Assembly (NCBI GenBank): GCA_046154665.1
Contig: JBJXFG010000048.1
Coordinates: forward strand, 1 to 16,231
DNA: 16,231 bases
Direction of reading: 5' to 3'
Source of the DNA: JAFLCM01 sp046154665
Lineage (GTDB): Bacteria; Planctomycetota; Phycisphaerae; Phycisphaerales; UBA1924
A program made the position numbers and the translations under genes. The notes under the pieces were generated by a model. That model saw only the letters and a program-made list of their open reading frames with translations. It had not been told where the DNA came from and did no database searches. Shown piece by piece: positions 6,558 through 13,936 of this stretch (the stretch's first letter is position 1; each line of letters opens with the position of its first letter).

Positions 6558-6789
6558 CGCTGGGCCAACCTGCGGCCAGTCGACCCCGAAGGCGGTGCAA
6601 GCCGCGTGGAGCGTGGGGCCGCGGAACCGTCGGCGACATTTCACGAACAGGTTCGCGCCGGACGCGAACCCGCAGCGAAGAAGCACAACCGGCGCGGAGC
6701 GCCGAAGTCGGATCAGAACGCAGCGACGCGGCAGAGAATCGCGGAGCACGCACAGGGCGCAAGCAGCGCCCGCGGAAACGAGGTGGACG
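6558..6789 (+). other. Hairpin-rich long 5' leader
   Basis: The predicted leader contains several strong stems: ggttcgcg-ccgga-cgcgaacc (6650-6670), cggcgc-gga-gcgccg (6690-6704), gggcgc-aagca-gcgccc (6755-6771), and a ccgcg/cgcgg pairing across 6602-6624. The spacer sequences between them are A-rich relative to the surroundings. This could be a structured regulatory leader or a stand-alone RNA. I do not recognise it as any known riboswitch or RNA family. Confidence 0.4.
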
Positions 6790-7113
<324 letters not shown>

Positions 7114-7282
7114 GGCTTCGCCGAAGACCCCGCCGGCGACCGGCTGCGTCCGCGCAAGGCCGCAATCCGGGGGGGGGAATCCGGGGGGCGATTCGGCGAT
7201 TGTGTTGGAACTCGGCTCGCCCATCCGAGGAACGCAACGACGCCGCGCGGTCCTGTCGGACCACCATCAGCCCGCCGGGGCC

Positions 7283-7288
7283 GGAGGA
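7283..7288 (+). promoter_or_regulatory. Ribosome binding site fixing the start at 7296
   Basis: ggagga lies seven bases before the ATG at 7296. The frame is open upstream to 7200, and there is an alternative internal Met at residue 78. This strong site supports 7296. Confidence 0.7.
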
Positions 7289-7295
7289 TCAACGG

Positions 7296-7754
7296 ATGTC
7301 CCACGACGACCCAGGGCACCACAGCCGATCCCAGCCGGCCCCACTCCCCGTGCGCCCCCCCGACGGCCCCGGACCCGCCGTCCGCGGCCTGCCCCCGGGC
7401 TCGATCGACCCGCGCTCGGGCATCGATCGCCGCGCACTCCAGGCCCCCGACCCCTCAGGCCTGGAACGCCGCCGCGGCCCCGGCAGGCGTCGCACCGACT
7501 TCACCAAGTCCGCCGAAGAAGGCGAGATGAACAAGGAACAGTTCCTGTTCCTGGTCGCCATGGACGCCTTCAAGAAAGCCAACTCCAAGACGTTCCCCAC
7601 CTGGACCGACGTGCTGGAGGTGGTCCGCCTGCTGGGCTATCGCAAGACGTGCCCGAGCCAGCTCAACCTGCCGGTGGTCGAAGACTGGCTCGAAAAAGCC
7701 GACGCCCCGGCGGGGGTGCGGACATTCGAGGGCGAGGAAAAGCCGCGGGCTTGA
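7296..7754 (+). CDS. Conserved-looking protein of unknown function
   Basis: A 152-residue protein that I recognise only loosely, as resembling short hypothetical proteins of planctomycetes. The first about 75 residues are low-complexity, rich in Pro, Gly, Arg and His, with two basic patches (RSGIDRR and GLERRRGPGRRR), and are probably disordered. From residue 78 (MNKEQFLFLVAMDAFKKANSKTFPTWTDVLEVVRLLGYRKT) the protein becomes an alpha-helical globular domain with a Trp and a regular hydrophobic pattern, followed by LPVVEDWLEKADAP. The Arg-rich head suggests nucleic-acid contact, but this is inference. It follows the acidic-protein gene on the same strand after 182 bases. Confidence 0.65.
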   Translation: MSHDDPGHHSRSQPAPLPVRPPDGPGPAVRGLPPGSIDPRSGIDRRALQAPDPSGLERRRGPGRRRTDFTKSAEEGEMNKEQFLFLVAMDAFKKANSKTFPTWTDVLEVVRLLGYRKTCPSQLNLPVVEDWLEKADAPAGVRTFEGEEKPRA

Positions 7755-7821
7755 GGCTTGGGGTTTGGGGTTTGGGGTTTAGGGCTTGGGGCTTAGGGCT
7801 TGGGGCTTGGGGCGTAGGGGA
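7750..7821. repeat. G-rich heptad repeat (GGCTTGG/GGTTTGG type)
   Basis: About ten units of gggg-ctt, gggg-ttt or ggg-ctta run from just inside the stop codon of the preceding gene. The top strand carries many G3-G4 tracts separated by three bases, which is a G-quadruplex pattern. A cleaner copy is at 14898-14933, and a decayed complementary version follows at 8348-8380. Confidence 0.85.
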
Positions 7822-7899
7822 GAGGGTTTAGGGGATAGGGTGTAGGGTGTGGCGGAGGGCGCACCCCCGCGCCTTTTCACTTCGTGCCTCTGTGCCTTC
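7822..7899 (+). repeat. Left arm of a 78-base inverted repeat around the ABM gene
   Basis: Bases 7822-7854 are a perfect 33-base inverted match to 8315-8347. A diverged 23-base block (7855-7877) follows, then 7878-7899 matches 8270-8291 at 21 of 22 bases. The order and spacing of the blocks are mirrored exactly on the far side of the gene. The inner part is a gtgcctycgtgcc-type quasi-tandem repeat that continues to about 7915. Confidence 0.85.
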
Positions 7900-7925
7900 G
7901 TGCCTCCGTGCCTTCGTCTTCCCCC

Positions 7926-8225
7926 ATGATCCTCGAACACCTCTCCTTCCACGTCCGCCCCGGCGGCCAGACCGCTTTCGAGCGCGATTGGCTCAAGCTC
8001 CGCGCCTTGCTCAACAACAACCCGCACTGCCTGCAAGTGCTGCTGCAGCGCTGCGTCGAGAACCCCACGCGCTATATCGCCCGCATCGAGTGGAACAGCG
8101 TCGCCGGGCACATGGAGAGCTTCCGCGGCTCAAATGATTACCACGAGTTCCTGCAGATCTTCGTCCCGCACGTCGCCGGCGAAGCCGAAATGGTTCACTT
8201 CGAAAACCTGACGCTTCCGCAGTGA
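7926..8225 (+). CDS. Antibiotic-biosynthesis-monooxygenase-like (ABM) domain protein
   Basis: A 99-residue single-domain protein with the look of the ABM/dimeric alpha-beta barrel fold. It opens with a beta strand (MILEHLSFHVRPG), followed by a helix starting around QTAFERDWLKLRALLNNNPHCLQVLLQRCVENPTRYIARIEWNS. The W-x-S-x-x-G-H-M-E-S-F motif (96-112 in many relatives, here about 58-67) and a C-terminal HEFLQIFVPHV segment follow. Family members range from quinol monooxygenases to haem-degrading or structural proteins, so the activity is unknown. No clear ribosome site precedes the ATG at 7926; the region is pyrimidine-rich. The gene is alone between the arms of a 78-base inverted repeat. Confidence 0.75.
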   Translation: MILEHLSFHVRPGGQTAFERDWLKLRALLNNNPHCLQVLLQRCVENPTRYIARIEWNSVAGHMESFRGSNDYHEFLQIFVPHVAGEAEMVHFENLTLPQ

Positions 8226-8240
8226 GCGAGCACCAAAACA

Positions 8241-8267
8241 GAACCCCGACCGTCAGGGAGGGGTCTC
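8241..8267 (+). terminator. Possible terminator hairpin after the ABM gene
   Basis: acccc (8243-8247) pairs with ggggt (8260-8264), extended imperfectly by flanking aga/tct. The loop is 12 bases and there is a short pyrimidine run after the stem. It begins 16 bases past the stop codon. The stem is short and there is no proper T-tract. Confidence 0.35.
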
Positions 8268-8269
8268 TT

Positions 8270-8347
8270 GAAGGCACGGAGGCACGAAGTGATGTGAGCG
8301 CGGGAGCAAGATCGCGCCACACCCTACACCCTATCCCCTAAACCCTC
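8270..8347 (-). repeat. Right arm of the 78-base inverted repeat
   Basis: Mirror of 7822-7899: a 22-base block at 8270-8291, a 23-base unlike block, and the perfect 33-base block at 8315-8347. A degraded complementary G-rich heptad repeat continues to about 8380, just before the end of pheA. Confidence 0.85.
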
Positions 8348-8382
8348 GCCCCCAAGCCTCAAGCCACAAGCCACAAGCCCGC

Positions 8383-9531
8383 TCACAGCACCCGCGCCGC
8401 CACCGGGTAACTCCCCAGCACCGTGAGTTCCGCGCAGTGCGTCGCCGCCTCGGAGATCGCCGCCGCCATCGCCGGGTCGCTCCGGTGCCCCAGCGCATCG
8501 ATGAAAAACGTGTACGACCAGTTGATCCGGCCGCTCGGACGCTTGTCGATGTGGCTCAGGTTGATCCCCGCCTTGTCGAAAACCTGCAGCACGCTCACCA
8601 ACGCCCCAGGTTTGTCCGGCGTGTTGAACATGATCGACGTCTTGTCCTTCCCCGTCGCGTCGGCATACTGCTTCCCGATCACCACGAACCGCGTGATGTT
8701 GTTCGGGTCGTCCTCGATCCGCTCGAACAAAACGTCCATGAAATACAACTGGCCCGCCAGCGTGCTCGCGATCGCCGCAGAGCCGCACTTGGGGTCCGCG
8801 TCGCTCTCGGCCCGCGCGATCTGCACCGCACGGCTGCTGCTCGGGCTCGCGATCTGCTCGGCCTTGGGGAACTGCGTCGCCAGCCACTGACGGCACTGGC
8901 TGAACACCTCGGGCTTCGAATAGATCCTCTTCACGTCCCTCGGTTCGCAGTTCGCCAGGAGCGCATGGTGAACCTCCAGCAGCACCTCGGCACAGATGCT
9001 CACCTCGCCTTTGCTCGCCATGAACGCGTTGAGCGTCTCGACGATCCCGCCCCCGATCGAGTTCTCGATCGGCGCCAGCCCGTAGTGGCAGTGACCGCGC
9101 CGCACCTCGGTGAACACCCCGGCGATCTCGTGCAGATCCTCGAACGACACCGACGACCCGAACTGCTTCACCGCCGCCTGGTGCGAGTACGAACCCGCCG
9201 GCCCCAGGTAGCCGATCCGCAGCGGATGCTCCAGCGCGAACGAGCCTGACATGATCTCACGGTACACCGCCTCGATCGTCTTGCCCGGCAACGGCCCGCG
9301 GTTCGCCGTGCTGACTTTCTTCAGCACCGCCTGCTCTCGAGCCGGTGCATAGATCGGCGTCCCCGTCGCCCGCTTCACCTTCCCCACATCCACCACCAGC
9401 GACGCCCGCTCGTTCAGCAGGCGCACGATCTGCTCGTCCAGCGAATCGATCCGCGTCCGCAGGTGAGACAAGCCCGGCAGCGAACTGCCCTCGTTGTTCG
9501 GATTCTGGTTGGATTCCGGGGAAGAAGTCAT
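8383..9531 (-). CDS. pheA: Bifunctional chorismate mutase/prephenate dehydratase (P-protein)
   Basis: A cytosolic enzyme of phenylalanine synthesis: chorismate to prephenate, then prephenate to phenylpyruvate. From the ATG at 9531 it has 382 residues, the usual size. The AroQ-type chorismate mutase domain is at about 21-100 (LRTRIDSLDEQIVRLLNERA, then KVKRATGTPIYAPARE). The dehydratase domain is at about 104-287 (RIGYLGPAGSYSHQAA, the PIENSIGGGIVETLN block, YSKPEVFSQCRQWL and NNITRFVVIGK, which includes the catalytic TRF). The C-terminal ACT domain is at about 297-370 (FNTPDKPGALVSVLQVF and INLSHIDKRP, where many relatives have ESRP), the site of feedback control by phenylalanine. GTG starts at 9558 or 9576 are in frame. 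It is divergent from the membrane-protein pair. Confidence 0.95.
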   Translation of the reverse strand: MTSSPESNQNPNNEGSSLPGLSHLRTRIDSLDEQIVRLLNERASLVVDVGKVKRATGTPIYAPAREQAVLKKVSTANRGPLPGKTIEAVYREIMSGSFALEHPLRIGYLGPAGSYSHQAAVKQFGSSVSFEDLHEIAGVFTEVRRGHCHYGLAPIENSIGGGIVETLNAFMASKGEVSICAEVLLEVHHALLANCEPRDVKRIYSKPEVFSQCRQWLATQFPKAEQIASPSSSRAVQIARAESDADPKCGSAAIASTLAGQLYFMDVLFERIEDDPNNITRFVVIGKQYADATGKDKTSIMFNTPDKPGALVSVLQVFDKAGINLSHIDKRPSGRINWSYTFFIDALGHRSDPAMAAAISEAATHCAELTVLGSYPVAARVL

Positions 9532-9559
9532 ATGGAAAGATGCTACGGCGAAGGCCACG

Positions 9560-9649
9560 GGGCCGATGGGAATCACCTCGGCCCGCGCGGGCTGAGCGTT
9601 GTCCCCTGTCCTTCTCGGCCGTCGAGAATGGTCCCTTTCCCATCGGCCC
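9560..9649. promoter_or_regulatory. Inverted repeat between pheA and the membrane-protein operon
   Basis: gggccgatggga at 9560-9571 is the exact complement of tcccatcggccc at 9638-9649, with 66 bases between them. The right copy ends one base before the ATG of the rightward gene. Read leftward, the left copy ends at an in-frame GTG of pheA (9558), also with a single base between. It could be a binding site or an RNA-level start-region element. Confidence 0.4.
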
Positions 9650-9650
9650 G

Positions 9651-10595
9651 ATGCCGACCATCGCTCACATCAATCTCCTCGCCTCCAGCACCCTCGCCAG
9701 TGCCGACGCCTGGGCCGCGCTCCCGCAGTGGGTGCTGGTCGGCGCCGGCATCGTCGGCGTCGTGCTGTGGCTCTTCGGGCACGCCACGCTGAAGTTCGGC
9801 TTCGGCGTCATCGGCCTGCTCGCCGGGGCGCTCGCGGGCTATGTCATGCCCGGGCTGCTGGGTGCGGGGGTCCACCCGGGCATCCCCGCGGCCCTCGGCG
9901 CGATCGTCGGGCTCATGGCCGGACTCATCAGTTTCCGCTTCTCCGTGGCTCTCATTCAGGGCGTCGTCCTCGGCGTGATCGCGGCCCTCTTGGTCTTCAT
10001 CGTCGTCGCCCCCATGCAGGCACGCGAGTTGAAAGACCAGGTCGGCACCGCCGCACCCGCCGCGAGCAGCGACGGCGCTCCCGCCCGCGGCCTCGAACTC
10101 GAAGTCCGGGCCGTCGCCGAAGATTCCCAGATCGACGCCGAGCCGGGCACGGGCGAACCCACCACCGGCACGCTCGACGAAGTGCGCGAATCACTGACCC
10201 AGCAAGGTGCCGACCCGGCGGTCGATTTTGCGCTCCGCTCCGCCGAAGACCTCCGCGATTCCACACAGCGCCTCGCCGACACCGTCCGCCCGATGTGGAA
10301 CGACCTGCCCCGCGAGCACCGCACCGGCATCGCCCTCGCCGCCATCGGCGCCGCGACCGTCGGCCTGGGCCTGGGCCTGTTTTTCCCGAAGCGCAGCAGC
10401 GCCGGGGTCACGGCCCTGGCGGGCTCGATGCTGTGGGTGCCGGCGCTCATGGAACTGATGGCCCGCGGCGCGGTGCGTCCGCCCGGCATCGATGTACACG
10501 ACACGTGGACACGCATGGCGTGCGTGGGCGTGATCGCGGTTATCGGGACTTGCATTCAGTGGGCAATGACACGCCGGGGTGCCGATAAGGCGTGA
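9651..10595 (+). CDS. Polytopic membrane protein with a glycine-rich TM block, unknown function
   Basis: A 314-residue inner-membrane protein from the ATG at 9651. The N-terminal half has four or so closely packed Gly/Ala-rich hydrophobic segments (WVLVGAGIVGVVLWLFG, FGFGVIGLLAGALAGYVMPGLLG, GIPAALGAIVGLMAGLI and FSVALIQGVVLGVIAALLVFIVV). This pattern resembles the TM7S3/TM198-like (DUF4203) type. A soluble acidic, Ala/Glu-rich region (about 120-215) follows. The C-terminal half has about three more segments (GIALAAIGAATVGLGLGLFF, ALAGSMLWVPALMEL and MACVGVIAVIGTCIQWA). The next gene has similar segments and lies 78 bases downstream, so the two probably form an operon. The frame is open upstream but overlaps pheA in antisense, so 9651 is preferred. 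Confidence 0.7.
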   Translation: MPTIAHINLLASSTLASADAWAALPQWVLVGAGIVGVVLWLFGHATLKFGFGVIGLLAGALAGYVMPGLLGAGVHPGIPAALGAIVGLMAGLISFRFSVALIQGVVLGVIAALLVFIVVAPMQARELKDQVGTAAPAASSDGAPARGLELEVRAVAEDSQIDAEPGTGEPTTGTLDEVRESLTQQGADPAVDFALRSAEDLRDSTQRLADTVRPMWNDLPREHRTGIALAAIGAATVGLGLGLFFPKRSSAGVTALAGSMLWVPALMELMARGAVRPPGIDVHDTWTRMACVGVIAVIGTCIQWAMTRRGADKA

Positions 10596-10673
10596 TCGCG
10601 ACGACTCGCTCCGAAGACTCCGCTCATCGTCGGCGTGGCCCGCTCGACGCTCAACCACAACCGATCTGAAGCC

Positions 10674-11585
10674 ATGCTGAAACTCTTCGCCATCCTGATG
10701 CTCTCGGTCAGCACATTCGCCGCGCCGGACGCGACGGTGGACCTGACCGATCCCACCCCCGCCCCCGCCGCGCTCGCCGCCGCCGCGCCCTCCAGCGCCG
10801 TGGAAGAAACCACGCAGCCCACCACCGAGCCCCCGGCCGAGTCCACCACCGACAGCCTCGCCCGAGCCCTCTCGGGCGCGGGCGTCAACCCGTTCAAGTC
10901 GATGCAGGACCGTCTCAACGGAAAGTGGGATTTCCTCGTCGACCCCAAGAGCCTCAACGACGTGCTCTCGCAGGTCCACATCGTCTGGGCGTGCATCTTC
11001 ATCATCGTCGGGGCGCTGTGCGTGCTCAACGGATACCGCTGGCACAAGGGCGTCATCCTGCTGCTCGCCGCCATCATGGGCCTTTACGCCGGCACCATGC
11101 TGGGCGAACGCATCGGCGGCACCAACGTGGTCGCGGCGTGCATGGCGGTGCTCTTCGCGGTCGCCGCGTGGCCCATGCTGCGCTTCGCGGTGGCGCTCTT
11201 CGGCGGGCTCGCGGGCGCCTTCGCCGGCGCCAACATCTGGACCGCACTCGAGTTCCCCACCGCCCAGCACCAGTACGGCGCGGTCATCGGCCTGGTCGTC
11301 GTCGGCATGCTCGCCTTCATGGCCTTCCGGGCCGTGGTCATCCTGCTCACCTCGATCGGCGGCGCCTCGATGCTCGTGCTCGGTTTCATGGCGGCCCTGA
11401 TGCAGGTCGAATCCTGGCAGGGCGGCATGAGCGACGCCATGAACAGCAACCGCCTCATCGTCCCCATCATCACCGCCTCGGTCGCCATCATCGGCGCGAT
11501 CTACCAGTTCGGGGGCGGGGTCTCGGGGTTGAACGCCATGGCCAGCAAGGCCGACCCCGCCGCGAAGAAGAAGCAGGCGGCGTGA
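10674..11585 (+). CDS. Membrane protein with signal peptide and TM198-like block, unknown function
   Basis: A 303-residue protein from the ATG at 10674. It starts with a probable signal peptide (MLKLFAILMLSVSTFAA) and a Thr/Pro/Ala/Glu-rich exported linker (about 18-65). A short amphipathic region (FKSMQDRLNGKWDFLVDPKSLNDVL) follows, then six to seven Gly/Ala-rich hydrophobic segments from about residue 96 on (VWACIFIIVGALCVLNGYRWHK, GVILLLAAIMGLYAGTMLG and VVAACMAVLFAVAAWP among them). The C-terminus is short and Lys/Ala-rich. The segment layout recalls the TM7S3/TM198-like family and the preceding gene. The ORF could begin at 10635, but the signal peptide fits the later ATG. It is convergent with the VWA-protein gene. 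Confidence 0.7.
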   Translation: MLKLFAILMLSVSTFAAPDATVDLTDPTPAPAALAAAAPSSAVEETTQPTTEPPAESTTDSLARALSGAGVNPFKSMQDRLNGKWDFLVDPKSLNDVLSQVHIVWACIFIIVGALCVLNGYRWHKGVILLLAAIMGLYAGTMLGERIGGTNVVAACMAVLFAVAAWPMLRFAVALFGGLAGAFAGANIWTALEFPTAQHQYGAVIGLVVVGMLAFMAFRAVVILLTSIGGASMLVLGFMAALMQVESWQGGMSDAMNSNRLIVPIITASVAIIGAIYQFGGGVSGLNAMASKADPAAKKKQAA

Positions 11586-11682
11586 GGGGATTCGAACTCT
11601 CGATCCGCCTCGTACCTCGCCCCCGCTTGTCGCCCCCGCTGTCGCACCTGCTTCTCGCACCTGCGAAGAGCACACGCGCATC

Positions 11683-11814
11683 GCACCCGCGACGCGGGTG
11701 CCCGATGGGTGCCAGCGGCGCAGCCGCTGGTTCGTGATCGGATTGACCCTCTCGCCCGCGGCGCGGGCGAGCGTCGCTGAAGTCACGATGGCTCGCGCGC
11801 CCGTTTCACGGGCG
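11683..11814. repeat. Second cluster of triloop palindromes, between convergent genes
   Basis: The 253-base gap 11586-11838 carries no credible gene. Its hairpins all have three-base loops: gcacccgc-gac-gcgggtgc (11683-11701), ccagcggc-gca-gccgctgg (11712-11730), a nine-base stem with loop ggc (11751-11771), and cgcccgt-ttc-acgggcg (11798-11814). Compared with the 5123 cluster, the second hairpin has the same ccag..gcgcagc..ctgg frame. Its inner pair changes from ac/gt to cg/cg, so pairing is kept. The last hairpin is the complement of the one at 5191-5207. Confidence 0.85.
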
Positions 11815-11838
11815 AAAGGCCCACCCGCACCGCCAACA

Positions 11839-13923
11839 TCACACATACGTCTTGCGGTTGTAGATCACCCACTCCAGCATCACGATCATCACCGCGCCCA
11901 GCAGCAGCCACGGCCACAGGTTCTGCAAACCGCGCCGGTCCTCCACCGCCGAGCCCTTCGCCGTGCCCGAGGGCAGGTCGAGCGTCGTGCGCACGCGGGC
12001 GGCCGACTCCGCCGGATCGAACAGGTTGACCGCGAACCCGCGTGTCGAGCGCCCGCCGTCAACCTTGTCACGCGGGCCCGGCGGGCCCGACCACGAGAGC
12101 TCGTACAACCCTGTGCGCCGCGCGGGCCCGTACGAAACGCGCCCGTCCTGCCCCGTGACCAACTCCACGCGCGCCCCCTCGGGGGCACGCAGGTCGGCAC
12201 GGGCAACGCCCTCGGGCATGGTGGTGGTGAGATACTCGCCCGCCGCCACCTGCTGGGCGGCGTTGGCGTCGTCGTCGCCGAGATACCCGATCGCCGACGC
12301 GAGAAACAGCACATAGCTCACGTCGAACGGCCAGTTGGATTCGAGCGGATCGAAACACACGATCAGCGCCTTGCTGGGCCCGTCGGCGACTTCGAGCATC
12401 AGCGGGCCCGTCGTGCCCCGCGCGATCACCCTCACGCTCTCGGTGGCCTCGGCCCGCATCGGCTTGGCGATCACCAGCGCATCGAGGCCGATCACTTCGA
12501 GCGCGGGGTGGTCGCGCACCCAGTCGGCCACGACTTCGGGGTTGCTCTCTTCCAGGGCGGGCGCGATCGACACGCCGCGCATCGGCGGTGCCACGCCAAA
12601 CGTGAGGTACCGCCCGGGTGGCATGACGTTCGCCTCCGCCCCGGGGCCAGCCACCGGACGCCCCGGGTTCACACGATCCATCACATACACGTCGTAATCC
12701 GCCGTTCGACCCTTTGACACAAGTTCCGCGAACTGCGCGGCGGTCAGAATGTCCGCTTTTCCCAGCGGCAAACCACCCAATGCGGACTCAAGAAACAGGT
12801 TCCCGTCGGTCACCAGTGCGACGTTCAGCCGCTTGGCGGGCGGCACCACGATGCGCGAGGTGTTGTCAACGCTCAGCGCGTCAGCGCCGACAATGCGGGC
12901 CGTGACCAGCGCGCCCTCGGGGCGTTCGAGGCGGAACACCACACCGCCCGTTGAAGGAGCATCCTCCGGCGCGCCGGGCGTTCCCACCGGCACCGCCGAG
13001 GCCGAGCGCGTGCCCGCCATGCGCACCTCTTTCACCGCCACGACCACAGCATCGATCGTCAGCTCGACTTCGACGGGTCGGTCGGCGGGGTCCGTCGATT
13101 GCAACCCGACAAAAACCGCGAGATCATTCGGGCTGTCGTACGGGCGCTGCGCCCGCAGCGCCGTGATCGCAACGTTCACCGTCTCGCGCTTCCCCACGGC
13201 ACGGAAGTCGATCCGCGTCTGCGGGTGCAGCGAGAAAGCGCCCATGTCGGGGATGCCGCCGTCGGACCAGATGAACAGCGGCGCGCCGGCGGTGATGCCG
13301 ACGTTCTCGACGACCTTGGGCCCGACATACGCCGTGGCGAGGCGCAGGGCCTCCTCGATGGAAGTCGACGTTTCGCTCGGCGCAATCGAGCGCACGGCCT
13401 CGCGCAGCAGCCCGCGGTTGCCGGTGAAACTCTGGATGACTTCAGCGCCGGAATCAAAGGTGATGACCATCGCCTCGGCGCCGCCGCCTGAACCGCCGGA
13501 GCCAAGATTCTCAAACAAGCCGGGCGTGGGCATCTGGTCAATAAACGCGAGCGCGTCCGCCTTGGCCTTCTCGAGGCGCGAAACGGGCTTGCCGTCGAGC
13601 GTCTCGTCCACGACCGACATCGACGCGGAACGATCGATGAGGACGACCGACTTCTCCGCCTTGCCCAGCCCGCCCTCGAGCCGCGGCTGCGCCACCGCCA
13701 CCAGCGCCGCCGCCAGCGCCAGAAGCTGCAGGAAAAGCAGGATGTTCCGGCGCAGCCGCTGGAACGGCGCGTTGGCCTGCAGGTCCTGGATCGCTTTCTT
13801 CCACAGCAGCGTCGACGAGACATCGAGGTCACGGCGCTTGAGGCGCAGGAAGTAAAGAATGAGCAGCGTCGGCACCGCAACCGCCGCGGCGATCGCGCCG
13901 ACCATCGGGGTGAGCCACGTCAT
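11839..13923 (-). CDS. BatA-type von Willebrand factor A membrane protein
   Basis: A 694-residue inner-membrane protein, last gene of the moxR operon. The N-terminus is the aerotolerance-regulator BatA type: a TM segment (about 8-27), the LRLKRRDLDVSSTLLWKKAIQDLQANAPFQRLRRN motif region, and a second TM (60-80). A VWA domain follows with the metal-site motif D97-R-S99-A-S101, and a long beta-rich region occupies about 270-640. The C-terminus has one more TM (WPWLLLGAVMIVMLEWVIYNRK). The topology suggests that the VWA and beta-rich parts sit on one face of the membrane. The start ATG is preceded by gaggtg and lies 13 bases after the DUF58 gene, so the two are co-translated. The role of the family (stress or envelope functions, protein assembly) is not settled. 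Confidence 0.85.
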   Translation of the reverse strand: MTWLTPMVGAIAAAVAVPTLLILYFLRLKRRDLDVSSTLLWKKAIQDLQANAPFQRLRRNILLFLQLLALAAALVAVAQPRLEGGLGKAEKSVVLIDRSASMSVVDETLDGKPVSRLEKAKADALAFIDQMPTPGLFENLGSGGSGGGAEAMVITFDSGAEVIQSFTGNRGLLREAVRSIAPSETSTSIEEALRLATAYVGPKVVENVGITAGAPLFIWSDGGIPDMGAFSLHPQTRIDFRAVGKRETVNVAITALRAQRPYDSPNDLAVFVGLQSTDPADRPVEVELTIDAVVVAVKEVRMAGTRSASAVPVGTPGAPEDAPSTGGVVFRLERPEGALVTARIVGADALSVDNTSRIVVPPAKRLNVALVTDGNLFLESALGGLPLGKADILTAAQFAELVSKGRTADYDVYVMDRVNPGRPVAGPGAEANVMPPGRYLTFGVAPPMRGVSIAPALEESNPEVVADWVRDHPALEVIGLDALVIAKPMRAEATESVRVIARGTTGPLMLEVADGPSKALIVCFDPLESNWPFDVSYVLFLASAIGYLGDDDANAAQQVAAGEYLTTTMPEGVARADLRAPEGARVELVTGQDGRVSYGPARRTGLYELSWSGPPGPRDKVDGGRSTRGFAVNLFDPAESAARVRTTLDLPSGTAKGSAVEDRRGLQNLWPWLLLGAVMIVMLEWVIYNRKTYV

Positions 13924-13936
13924 TTCAGCACCTCAC

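Noticed and set aside
7163..7188. Runs of G (aatccggggg repeated twice) before the 7296 gene
   Set aside because: A short low-complexity stretch in GC-rich spacer DNA with no pairing partner or regular unit.
7750..7821. CRISPR array or eukaryote-like telomere
   Set aside because: The period is about seven bases with no unique spacers, so it is not CRISPR. It is internal to the chromosome segment with genes on both sides, so it is not a telomere.
7822..8347. Integron-type gene cassette around the ABM gene
   Set aside because: No attC-like site with paired R boxes or GTTRRRY cores is visible; the flanks are long simple inverted repeats.
10191..11846. 551-codon leftward open frame
   Set aside because: It is antisense to the two membrane-protein genes, and its His/Asp/Arg/Gly-rich composition shows no domain.
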